From Methyloterricola oryzae (lineage in GTDB: Bacteria; Pseudomonadota; Gammaproteobacteria; Methylococcales; Methylococcaceae), in assembly GCF_000934725.1 (NCBI RefSeq), contig NZ_JYNS01000025.1, positions 1 to 35,423 on the forward strand: a stretch of 35,423 nucleotides of DNA, given 5' to 3'. Made by a program: the position numbers and the translations under genes. The stretch's first letter is position 1; each line of letters begins with the position of its first letter. The notes beneath the pieces were generated by a model that was not told the origin of the DNA, did no database searches, and saw nothing but the letters and a program-made list of their open reading frames with translations. Shown piece after piece: positions 14,999 through 23,170 of the stretch.

Positions 14999-17980
14999 AT
15001 GAAATCGATTAACGCTTGCTGGTCAAGTCCGTTCGCCGCGAGGCTTGCAGCGGCCCTCGCCATCTTGCTCATTGCCCTTCTCCTGCGGTTAACAATCCTG
15101 CCCTACGACGCAGGTTACAGCTTCTTCTTCTTTTACCCGCCTATAGCCATTGCATTCCTTCTTTGCGGTTCCGGTCCGGGCGCAGTCGTCACGGCTTTAA
15201 GCGCAATCGCCAGCCTTTATTGCTTTGTTCCACCGTATTTTCAGTGGTTGCTTGATGCTGATGACGGAATTGCCTGTGCCATTTTTCTCGCTGCATCCGG
15301 AATGACCGGTTTATTTGTTGGTCAGTATCGGCATCTATTCGATGCACTGCAGACTGTTGAAAGACGCTATTCCAGGGTGCTGGAGGCTCAGAGCGAATTC
15401 ATCGGCCGGTTCAAAGCGGACGGCACAATTGTCTACGTTAACGAAGCCTTCCGCCGTTTTTTTGGAACGACCGGGGAACCGCTGGTAGGACATAGTTGGC
15501 GGTCATTGGCATTTAAGGACGATTTGCCCTGGATCAATGAAATGCTGTCCAGGTTATCGCCTGAAAACCCCGACGTGACGATTGAAAATTGCGTGATCGC
15601 CGCGAATGGCGAGTTACGCTGGGGGCAATTTGCCAGTCACGCTACTTTTGATCAGGCCGGATCTCTCTCGGAAATCCAAATTGTTGGAAGAGATATTAGC
15701 GAGCGAAAGGAGGCTGAAATTGCGCTCCAGCAAAGCGAGCAAACGCTTCAAATGGCGCAGGCCGTGGGGCGGATCGGCAGTTTCGCGATGGGCCATGATA
15801 CCGAAACGTTTACCTGCTCCAAAGAGACGGCACGGCTTTTCGATCTCGACGTCAATGGTGTGACGACATTTGCTGAATGGTTCGCGCGGGTTCATCCGGA
15901 CGACCAGGGCGCGGTCGAGACAGCTTGGCGTGCCGCGCTGCAAGGTGCGCCATACGATATGACCTACCGGATTGTGGTGCGAGGCCAAATCGTTTGGATT
16001 CGGGCAATGGCAAAACTGACCTTCGATGACGCAGGGCAGTTGCTGAGTGCTATAGGGACCGTGCAGGACATTACGGACCGTGTCCAGGCTACTGAAAAGA
16101 TCAGGGAGAGCGAGCAGCGGCTTAACGCCTTCTTGCAGCATAGTTCCACGGTTGCCTGGCTCAAGGATGAAATGGGACGGCACGTCTTTCTCAGTCCGAA
16201 TTTTGCAAAGCGTTTTGGGATTCGCCAAGAAGACTGGATAGGCAAGACTGACTTTGATATCTGGCCGGTCGAGGTGGCTGAGCAATTCCGGAAAAATGAT
16301 CAGGCCGTGCTTGAGTCTGGCGAGAGTCTCGAGATGGTAGAGAAAGCTTGCAGTTCCGACGGGACGATTTCCTGGTGGCGCAGCAGCAAGTTTTCGTTCT
16401 CCGATCCCTCCGGAAAGCGCTATGTCGGCGGATTGGGCATTGATATCACGGAAATTAAGGAAACAGAACGTCGCTTGATCGAAAGCGAGGTGCGCTTCCG
16501 CACCCTGTTCGAAAGTGCCCAGGATGGTATCCTTCTGGCGGAGAAGCAGAGCCGGCGCTTCGTCGCGGCCAATCCGGCCATGTGCGCGCTGCTGGGCTAC
16601 AGCCAGGAGGAATTGCTGTCCCTCGGGGTCGCGGACATCCATCCGGCTGAGCAGTTGCCATACGTCATCCAGGAGTTCGATAGTTTCGCCCGCGGCAAGA
16701 GCCGCCAACTGGATGACATCCGAATCCTGCGCAAAGATGGCACCGAACGGCTGGTATCCATCGTCCCGGCGTTTATGGAGACCACCGGCCAGCCTTTGCT
16801 CGCCGGGCTGTTCCGGGACGTCACCGAGCGCCACCGCCAGGAAGCAGCGCTTCGCGACGCTGATCGGCGCAAGGACGAATTCCTTGCCACCTTGTCCCAC
16901 GAACTGCGCAACCCCTTGGCCCCAATCAAAATCGGCGTAGGCGTGTTGCGGCTAGCAAAGGGCGATCCGAAAACAGTAGCGCGCATCCTGGACATCTTCG
17001 ATACCAGCCTGTCGCACCTAATCCGATTGGTTGACGATTTGCTGGATATCAGCCGGATCACAACCGGCAAGATCCACTTGCAGGTAACAGCCGTCGACCT
17101 CGCGACCGTTATCCAGCGAGCCGTGGACTTAAGCCTCCCCTTTATCAAAGAGGCCGGTCTCACGCTGCAGATCAATCTCCCCGAAACGTCGATCAGGCTG
17201 AATGCCGATCTTACGCGGCTTGGACAGGCGTTCGCCAACTTGCTCAACAACGCTGCCAAGTTTACGCCCCGCGGCGGACAAATCACTGTCACCGCAGAAC
17301 AGCGCAGCGACACCGTAGTGGTCAGGGTGCTGGACAACGGTATTGGTATCCCCGCTGCCATGCTGACCCACATCTTTGACAGGTTCACTCAGGTGGATGG
17401 CTCGTTGGAAAAAGAACATGGAGGCTTGGGTATCGGACTCAGTCTGGTCAAGGACCTGATCACACTCCACGACGGCACAGTTGAAGCACGCAGCGAGGGC
17501 GGCGGCAAAGGCAGTGAGTTTATCGTTTGCTTACCGTGTGAGCCGCCGCGTTCGGCGGTTCCAGAGCATCAGAACGACCAAGACCTCGAGTCCACACGGC
17601 CGGACCCGCGGCGGATACTGATCTGCGATGACAATGTCTTAGTAACGACAACCCTGACAATGCACTTCGCGACCCTCGGACATCAGATTGCGATCGCCTG
17701 TGATGGATTGGAGGCGGTCAAGCTCGCGGAATCTTTCCATCCCGAGCTAATCCTCATGGATATCGGGATGCCGAACCTGAATGGCTATGACGCCTGTCGG
17801 CAGATTCGTCAGCAGCCCTGGGGCCGAGACCTCTTTATCGCTGCTCTCACGGGCTGGGATAGCGATCCTGACAGACAAAAGGCCGATGAAGCCGGTTTTG
17901 ACCGCTACCTAGTAAAGCCTGTGGATACGGTTGATCTGGATCGCCTGATCGAAGAGCTATCGCTAAAGCGTGCCGGATAG
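14999..17980 (+). CDS. Hybrid sensor histidine kinase, four PAS domains and a receiver
   Basis: This 993 aa protein starts with four membrane helices (about residues 12-108) resembling the KdpD-type DUF4118 domain. Four PAS/PAC units follow at about 122-238, 246-363, 371-490 and 494-615, each ending in the usual G-x-D-I/V-T/S-x-R/K type segment (VGRDISERK, IGTVQDITDR, LGIDITEIK, LFRDVTER). The HisKA domain has the phospho-acceptor H634 in LSHELRNPLAPI. The ATPase domain shows an N-box, DNGIGIP and GLGIGLSLVK. A C-terminal receiver has acidic residues D877/D878, phospho-acceptor D921 (LILMDIGMP) and K973 (LVKPVD). The signal is unknown. No response regulator or output gene is adjacent, so it presumably acts through a phosphorelay with a distant partner. 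AAAAAAGG precedes the ATG by about 8 bases. Confidence 0.92.
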   Translation: MKSINACWSSPFAARLAAALAILLIALLLRLTILPYDAGYSFFFFYPPIAIAFLLCGSGPGAVVTALSAIASLYCFVPPYFQWLLDADDGIACAIFLAASGMTGLFVGQYRHLFDALQTVERRYSRVLEAQSEFIGRFKADGTIVYVNEAFRRFFGTTGEPLVGHSWRSLAFKDDLPWINEMLSRLSPENPDVTIENCVIAANGELRWGQFASHATFDQAGSLSEIQIVGRDISERKEAEIALQQSEQTLQMAQAVGRIGSFAMGHDTETFTCSKETARLFDLDVNGVTTFAEWFARVHPDDQGAVETAWRAALQGAPYDMTYRIVVRGQIVWIRAMAKLTFDDAGQLLSAIGTVQDITDRVQATEKIRESEQRLNAFLQHSSTVAWLKDEMGRHVFLSPNFAKRFGIRQEDWIGKTDFDIWPVEVAEQFRKNDQAVLESGESLEMVEKACSSDGTISWWRSSKFSFSDPSGKRYVGGLGIDITEIKETERRLIESEVRFRTLFESAQDGILLAEKQSRRFVAANPAMCALLGYSQEELLSLGVADIHPAEQLPYVIQEFDSFARGKSRQLDDIRILRKDGTERLVSIVPAFMETTGQPLLAGLFRDVTERHRQEAALRDADRRKDEFLATLSHELRNPLAPIKIGVGVLRLAKGDPKTVARILDIFDTSLSHLIRLVDDLLDISRITTGKIHLQVTAVDLATVIQRAVDLSLPFIKEAGLTLQINLPETSIRLNADLTRLGQAFANLLNNAAKFTPRGGQITVTAEQRSDTVVVRVLDNGIGIPAAMLTHIFDRFTQVDGSLEKEHGGLGIGLSLVKDLITLHDGTVEARSEGGGKGSEFIVCLPCEPPRSAVPEHQNDQDLESTRPDPRRILICDDNVLVTTTLTMHFATLGHQIAIACDGLEAVKLAESFHPELILMDIGMPNLNGYDACRQIRQQPWGRDLFIAALTGWDSDPDRQKADEAGFDRYLVKPVDTVDLDRLIEELSLKRAG

Positions 17981-18386
17981 GTGATGCTCGCGCGGAGCGG
18001 AAACTGAATCAGTCCGGCAGCAATCGCCGAAGATCTGAGATCGCGGTACGTGAAGTCACCGAATGCCTCGGCTACCTCCTCAGCCAAACAACTTCATGAA
18101 CATTGCTTGTCGCCGTGAACTAGTCTTCTGACATTCCGTGCAATCGCCTTCTGCGAACGACAGGCGGTTTGCCAGATCCATTGGCACCCTCAAGGCCCAT
18201 CGGAAATCCCCGGTCCTTCCCGCTTCGGACGCCACGCTCTGCGCTACCCCGCAGGCCCAGACCCTGTCCGGCTCTTTCCGTCTCCTAAATCGATCAACCC
18301 CCTTGGGCGAAGACGTCGGCGACGGCTCTTCGACACGGTAACGGGTGCGAAGCAGCCTAGATCCCATATCCCCGACGTACGCAAAA
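17981..18386. other. Intergenic stretch with no supported gene
   Basis: About 400 bases between the kinase and the Pho-box promoter. Short frames exist on both strands (for example 95 codons on the - strand at 18080-18367), but none has a ribosome-binding site, a signal peptide or recognisable motifs. I see no clear terminator for the kinase gene. Confidence 0.5.
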
Positions 18387-18431
18387 CTGTCATAAAGCCG
18401 TAACCGGTTCGTAACAGAGACTCCCTATAGT
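18387..18431 (+). promoter_or_regulatory. PhoB-type promoter: three-unit Pho box plus -10
   Basis: Three heptamers are spaced exactly 11 bp apart: CTGTCAT (18387-18393), CCGTAAC (18398-18404) and TCGTAAC (18409-18415), with 4-base spacers AAAG and CGGT. The first is a perfect match to the Pho-box half-site. A -10 hexamer TATAGT lies at 18426-18431, ten bases after the last heptamer, the geometry of PhoB-activated promoters in which the box replaces the -35. Transcription would begin near 18437, leaving a leader of about 190 bases before the first gene. Confidence 0.8.
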
Positions 18432-18629
18432 GCTCCTCACACGCAAGGCTGGGCCGGAACTGTCGGCCACCGCACGGCGCACAACGAGGCGGCGTACGGT
18501 GCCCCTGGGTGTCCCGAGTTCATTGCGGCTGTGCCGACTGCGCAAACACTGACCATGAATTGAAAGCTGTCCCAGGCCCTGGTTACGGGGCGGCAGAAAA
18601 GAATTCTCCACCATCAGGCTCACAACACC

Positions 18630-19667
18630 ATGAAAAATCTTACTGCGATCATGCTGGGCGCGTCCCTGCTCGGGGCCAGCCCGGTCTATGCATTGATCAA
18701 TGACGGCAAGTTCGAGGAACCGGGCGAACTGTTCATTTCGGTCTACGACTCCGCCGCCAACAAGTCGTATTACAAGGACCTGGGGCTCTCCATGGGTGAC
18801 TTTGTAAGCAACCCGGCGAGCGTGCTGTTCGACCTGGGTTCCGACCCGAACTTTGCCGCATTCCAAGGCAAGGAAACCCTGGTCTACAACGTGGCGGCCC
18901 TGACCCCGCTTCTGCCCGACAGCAGCAACATCAGCACCTGGGGCTATCTGGCCACCTCCAGTCAGGGGGACTCGATCTTCAACGCAGGCTTCAACTTCGT
19001 GGACAACACGATGCAGAAGATCCAGTCCTATGTGGTCGCGCTGAATCCGTCGCCTTTCGACAATTCGGCGGGCCAGGCGGCTGAGAACCTGTCCGGTGTC
19101 TATCAGCCGGGCGACAACGGTTACCACGGCAACGGCGCCTGGAGTTCGAACATTGGTGGTTCAGTGCGCGGCAACACCCAGGGCAGCATCGGAGCCGACC
19201 TGGAGTTCTATTTCGTCAACAACGCCACGGGCGACGCTTCCGGCGCGAAAGTCCAGAAGCTGGGCGTATGGAACCTGGCCGCCAATGGCACCCTGACCTT
19301 TACCGGAAATGGCGGTGTCACGCCGACGCCCACGCCGAGTCCGACCGCCAGCCCCACGCCGACGCCCACGCCCACCGCCTTGGACCTCAACAGTCCGACG
19401 CAATGGCAAGTGAAGAAGGCTCAGGTCATTACCTGGACGCCCGATCTGAGCAAAGTGAAGAAGAACAAGGTCGTTACCTTCAAATTCTCCAAGAGCGGCG
19501 GCGCATTCAAGTCCATCGGCAAGGCCAAGTACGGCAAGGGCAGTTTCAAATGGAAGCCCAAGAAGAGCCACGTCACCGATAACGGCGCGATCCAGGGCTG
19601 CGTGAAACCCTCCAAGAAGGAGGCGGCCATCTGCTTCACCGTCAGCAATGTCAAGGTGAGCAATTAA
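18630..19667 (+). CDS. Secreted protein with Pro/Thr-rich linker, function unknown
   Basis: This encodes 345 aa. Residues 1-21 are a Sec signal peptide (MKNLTAIMLGASLLGASPVYA). The N-terminal domain (about 22-225) is rich in Asn, Ser, Asp and aromatic residues, lacks cysteine and looks like an all-beta extracellular fold (GELFISVYDSAANKSYYKDLGLSMGDF, KVQKLGVWNLAANGTLTF). A low-complexity linker of alternating Pro and Thr (about 231-250) joins it to a compact, very basic C-terminal domain (about 255-345) full of lysine, with two Cys (GCVKPSKKEAAICF) that may form a disulfide. I do not recognise a named family. It is the first gene after the Pho-box promoter, so it is probably induced by phosphate starvation. 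The basic domain might bind an anionic surface or phosphate-rich polymer, which is inference. Confidence 0.8.
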   Translation: MKNLTAIMLGASLLGASPVYALINDGKFEEPGELFISVYDSAANKSYYKDLGLSMGDFVSNPASVLFDLGSDPNFAAFQGKETLVYNVAALTPLLPDSSNISTWGYLATSSQGDSIFNAGFNFVDNTMQKIQSYVVALNPSPFDNSAGQAAENLSGVYQPGDNGYHGNGAWSSNIGGSVRGNTQGSIGADLEFYFVNNATGDASGAKVQKLGVWNLAANGTLTFTGNGGVTPTPTPSPTASPTPTPTPTALDLNSPTQWQVKKAQVITWTPDLSKVKKNKVVTFKFSKSGGAFKSIGKAKYGKGSFKWKPKKSHVTDNGAIQGCVKPSKKEAAICFTVSNVKVSN

Positions 19668-19677
19668 ACATCTCTTT

Positions 19678-19709
19678 CCGCTGCGCGCTCCGATACGGGG
19701 GCGCGGCGG
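19678..19709 (+). terminator. Intergenic GC-rich hairpin
   Basis: CCGCTGCGC-G-CTCC (19678-19691) pairs with GGGG-GCGCGGCGG (19697-19709) around the loop GATAC, giving about 13 pairs with one bulged G and two G-T wobbles. There is no T-run. It lies between two genes that seem to share a promoter, so it is more likely an attenuator or mRNA-stabilising element than a full terminator. Confidence 0.4.
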
Positions 19710-19760
19710 CCAGGCTTTGCACAACATTAGCGACTCATCACGAAAGATCGGAGAAAGTTC

Positions 19761-21254
19761 ATGAAACTGAATCACATCACCGCGGCCCTGGCTGCGGGTA
19801 CTGTCCTGGCTTCCGGTGCCGCGCAGGCTCTGCCGCCCACCGATGTACCCGACATCGAGATCTTTGCCTCCGGCGCCACCGCCCAGGACAAGAACATCGG
19901 CCAGTTGTTCGGCGAACTGTGTGTCGCGGGCAGCTTGGACACCTACAAGGACACATCGAACCCGTCCAACCCCGGCTCGGCCCATACGGCCTACTTCTGC
20001 ACGCTGGATTCCAGCAAGGTGACAGGGCTGTCCGCCAGCAATCCCAAGGTGTTGTTCCACAAGCGCGCGGCCGGCGGGTCCGCCCAGGGTGTCAACCCGG
20101 TCGTCGACGAGCAGGAAATCGATGCCATGGTCATCAACAACGGCAACTGCACCCAGACCAGCGCCAACAACTACGGCTGCAGCATCTCGGGGGCGGGAAG
20201 CCTGGTCAAGAAGGTGTCCGACATGGGTGTTTCCGATGTCAACCCTGAGATGTTCGTGGGGCAGAACACCCCGGCCGGTTCCGACGACGTCAGTGCGGCC
20301 AAGGTATCGGAGCGCCTGGAAGTGCGCAGCGGCGGCGCGCTGGTGTTCAATACCCCGGTGACCAAGGCCCTGCGTGACGCATTGCAGCGCGCCCAGATCG
20401 AAGCCGGTACCCTGACGGCCGGTTGCGCAGGCCAGGACACCGCGGCGTGCATGCCCAGCCTGAGCCGGCAAATGGTCGCCAGCCTGTTCACCGGGAACAT
20501 TGGCAAGTGGAGCGAAATCAAGGTGATCACCAGCGGTGGTGCGTCCAAGCCGCTGACCGATTACGCCGTATCCGGCGATACCACGGACGACAAGGTCTAC
20601 CTGTGCCGCCGGGTGAACGGTTCCGGCACTCAGGCCCAGTTCAACGCCAAGTTCCTGAACTACCCGTGCACCGATTCGGCGCTGACCCCGTCGTCTGCCA
20701 GCAATCCGTCCAGCGGTCCGGTGGTGGTTCTGAACTCGGGCTCCGGCGACATGGATAACTGCCTAAAGGACTTCAATGACGGGTCCAACGACTCGACCCA
20801 GAACGCCGGCGGCGTGAAAGCCTGGGCCATCGGTATCCAGAGCACCGAGCGCAACGCCGACGCCTCGCGCAATTACCGCTTCGTCAAGATCGACGGCCAG
20901 GCGCCCACCCTGGAGAACGCCTTTGCCGGCCGCTACTTCGACTTCGCCGAGGTCACCTATCAGTGGCGCAAGACGGGCTTCAACGGCCCGACCGGCGACA
21001 CCCTCAAGATCATCGAAAAGATTGCGAGCGACGCGGGTAAGCCGAGCATCATCGCCGCCAACAACGCCTCCTTCGTGCATCCCTTCGGCAATGGCGGCTA
21101 TCTGGCGGTGAGCGCCAATGGCTTCGACGTGCCCACTGACGGCAAGTTCGACGCCAACAACCCGGTCACGCCGTACTCGCACGCGCCGGGTGGATTGTCG
21201 CTGAACAACTGCCGCATCCCGGTAGTCGACGACAAGAAGGCCAACAGTCTGTAA
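19761..21254 (+). CDS. PstS-like periplasmic-binding-fold protein, secreted
   Basis: This encodes 497 aa; GGAGAAAG sits close before the ATG. Residues 1-24 are a signal peptide (ending GAAQA). The mature protein has features of PstS-type phosphate-binding proteins: an N-terminal IFASGATAQDKNI in the place of the PstS GAGAS loop, FTGNIGKWSEI (about residue 243, compare the PstS F-x-G-x-I-x-x-W motif) and NGSGTQAQF (286-294, compare the SGT ligand loop). It is longer than ordinary PstS (about 320-350 aa) and has ten cysteines, unusual for a periplasmic binding protein, suggesting a disulfide-stabilised extracellular form. No pst permease genes are adjacent. With the Pho-box promoter, a phosphate-related ligand is likely but not proved. 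Confidence 0.75.
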   Translation: MKLNHITAALAAGTVLASGAAQALPPTDVPDIEIFASGATAQDKNIGQLFGELCVAGSLDTYKDTSNPSNPGSAHTAYFCTLDSSKVTGLSASNPKVLFHKRAAGGSAQGVNPVVDEQEIDAMVINNGNCTQTSANNYGCSISGAGSLVKKVSDMGVSDVNPEMFVGQNTPAGSDDVSAAKVSERLEVRSGGALVFNTPVTKALRDALQRAQIEAGTLTAGCAGQDTAACMPSLSRQMVASLFTGNIGKWSEIKVITSGGASKPLTDYAVSGDTTDDKVYLCRRVNGSGTQAQFNAKFLNYPCTDSALTPSSASNPSSGPVVVLNSGSGDMDNCLKDFNDGSNDSTQNAGGVKAWAIGIQSTERNADASRNYRFVKIDGQAPTLENAFAGRYFDFAEVTYQWRKTGFNGPTGDTLKIIEKIASDAGKPSIIAANNASFVHPFGNGGYLAVSANGFDVPTDGKFDANNPVTPYSHAPGGLSLNNCRIPVVDDKKANSL

Positions 21255-21268
21255 CTGAACCTGGCAGT

Positions 21269-21289
21269 CCCGGCGGCGCAACCGCCGGG
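21269..21289 (+). terminator. Perfect GC hairpin after the PstS-like gene
   Basis: CCCGGCGG (21269-21276) and CCGCCGGG (21282-21289) form a perfect 8-bp stem with a 5-base loop, 15 bases after the stop. No T-run follows. It may reduce read-through into the tpsB gene or protect the upstream message. Confidence 0.45.
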
Positions 21290-21440
21290 GCGTTGCCCCG
21301 ATTCGAGGAACTGCACGGAGTTGCAGTTTTTGCATTTTGTCGAATTCGCCTCTGCACGGCCTGCACATGCCAGGTGTCAAAACGCGCTCAGGGATGCTCG
21401 CCGGCTACGCCTGATCGCCCAGGGGCTCACGTAATCGCTC

Positions 21441-23075
21441 ATGTTGAATGCGACAAGCGCCAAGCGCGCGCTGTATGTAGCTTTGTCCCTTTCTTTCGCC
21501 GACGGGTCGATCCGGGCAGAGGAGGTCGCCGCGGCTTCCCCCGAACAGCCCGCAGCCGCTCAGGAGAGTGCGCCGCGCTTCGATGTCATGGAATACCAGG
21601 TGGAGAACAACACCGTGCTCGATTCCGTGCGGATCGAGAAGACCGTGTATCCCTTCCTGGGGCCCGGCAAGGGCATCGACGATGTGGAGAAGGCACGTGC
21701 CGCGCTGGAAAACCTCTACCACGAGGCGGGTTACGCCTCCGCCCTGGTGGATATTCCGGAGCAGGACGTGGACGGCGGCGTCGTCATCCTGCGGGTCGTG
21801 GAAAGCAAGGTGGACCGTCTCAAGGTAAGTGGCTCGCGCTACTTCTCTCTCGGCCGCATCAAGGAAAAAGTGCCGGCCCTGGCCGAAGGCCAGGTCCTCA
21901 ATGTCCCCAAGGCCCAAGATCAGTTGGCCAAGCTGTCGAAGGAAAGCGGCGACCGCAAGATCACCCCGGTGATGCGCGCCGGCAGCACGCCCGGCACGGT
22001 GGAGGTGGACCTGCAGGTGGAGGACCAGTTGCCCTTGCACGGCAGCCTTGAACTCAATGCCCGCAACAGCGTGAATACCTCGCGCCTTCGGCTGATCGCC
22101 CAGATGCGCTACGACAATCTGTGGCAGCGTCTGCACAGCGCATCCTTGCAGTATCAGGTCTCGCCGGAAAATGACAAGGATGTGGAGGTGTGGGCCGGCA
22201 CCTATGTGATGCCGCTGGATTTCCTGGATGCCAAGCTGGCCTTTTACGGCGTCGGTCTGGACTCTTCCAGCGATGTCGCTGCGGCGGGCGCCCTGACGGT
22301 GATCGGTAACGGCAACATCTTCGGCGCGCGCATGATCAAACCGTTGCCCGTCTTCGAAGGCTATATGCACAGCCTGAGCCTGGGCTGGGACTACAAGGAT
22401 TTCGGACAGTCGGTGGTGCTGCAGGGCGCCGACACGCAGAACACGCCCATCAGCTATTCGCCCTTCAGCCTGGGATACAGCGGGACCGCGCTGTATGGTG
22501 AGGGTTCCTACACCCAGTTCAACGCCGAAGTTAATTTCTCCATCCGCGGCCTGGGCAACAACCAGCAGGAATTCGAGGACAAGCGCTTCGGCGCCAAGTC
22601 CAACTATCTCTACTTTGGCGGGGACATCAAGCACCAGCAGAACCTGCCCTATGACCTGCGCCTGGTCGCCAAGTTGGCGGGGCAGGTGGCCGACTCCCCA
22701 TTGATCAGCAACGAGCAGTTTTCCGCCGGCGGCATGCTCAGCGTGCGCGGTTATCACGAAGTGGAACTGCTGGGCGATGACGGCGTGAACGGCAATCTGG
22801 AGTTCTACAGTCCCAATATCGGCGAACTGGCCGGATGGGAATGGCTGGATGAACTGCGCTTCATGGCGTTCACCGACGGCGCGCAACTCTGGGTCGACGA
22901 TGCACTGCCCGGCACCCCCAGCGAATACCACATCGCCAGCGCCGGCCTTGGGCTGCACACGCAGATCTGGCGTCATCTGCAGGGCGAATTCTACTGGGCC
23001 TATCCCTTCTCGCCCACGGACCAGGTTCGGGTAGGGGAGAACCGTCTGGATTTCCGCGTGGCGTACGAGTTCTGA
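21441..23075 (+). CDS. Two-partner secretion transporter (TpsB; ShlB/FhaC/HecB family)
   Basis: This 544 aa outer-membrane Omp85-type pore exports the TpsA protein encoded next. After a signal peptide (about residues 1-26) and a short Ala/Pro/Glu-rich segment come two POTRA domains (about 45-200): YQVENNTVLDSVRIEKTVYPFLG with AALENLYHEAGYASALVDIPEQDVDGGVVILRVVE, then VDRLKVSGSRYFSLGRIKEKVPAL. They bind the unfolded substrate. The C-terminal 16-strand barrel carries the conserved L6 motif VRGY (435-438) within FSAGGMLSVRGYHEVELLGDDG and ends in a terminal Phe (DFRVAYEF), the BamA recognition signal. The gap to tpsA is 95 bases with no promoter seen, so the two are co-transcribed. It is comparable to PdtB of Pseudomonas aeruginosa. 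No strong Shine-Dalgarno precedes the ATG. Confidence 0.92.
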   Translation: MLNATSAKRALYVALSLSFADGSIRAEEVAAASPEQPAAAQESAPRFDVMEYQVENNTVLDSVRIEKTVYPFLGPGKGIDDVEKARAALENLYHEAGYASALVDIPEQDVDGGVVILRVVESKVDRLKVSGSRYFSLGRIKEKVPALAEGQVLNVPKAQDQLAKLSKESGDRKITPVMRAGSTPGTVEVDLQVEDQLPLHGSLELNARNSVNTSRLRLIAQMRYDNLWQRLHSASLQYQVSPENDKDVEVWAGTYVMPLDFLDAKLAFYGVGLDSSSDVAAAGALTVIGNGNIFGARMIKPLPVFEGYMHSLSLGWDYKDFGQSVVLQGADTQNTPISYSPFSLGYSGTALYGEGSYTQFNAEVNFSIRGLGNNQQEFEDKRFGAKSNYLYFGGDIKHQQNLPYDLRLVAKLAGQVADSPLISNEQFSAGGMLSVRGYHEVELLGDDGVNGNLEFYSPNIGELAGWEWLDELRFMAFTDGAQLWVDDALPGTPSEYHIASAGLGLHTQIWRHLQGEFYWAYPFSPTDQVRVGENRLDFRVAYEF

Positions 23076-23170
23076 GCATCCGCCATCAGAAGAAGCCGCC
23101 AGCCCCATCAAGCGCCTTAAAGCAGTTGCGCCACAGCCTGTTCGACCGACCCGATAAAAGCCGCTTTGCC

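Noticed and set aside
18080-18367. 95-codon - strand frame upstream of the Pho box
   Set aside because: Low-complexity Arg/Ser-rich translation, no ribosome-binding site and no recognisable domain.
19320-19380. Short tandem repeat (CCGACGCCCACG-like units) considered as a satellite or CRISPR-like array
   Set aside because: It is in frame and encodes the Pro/Thr linker of the secreted protein; there are no spacers.
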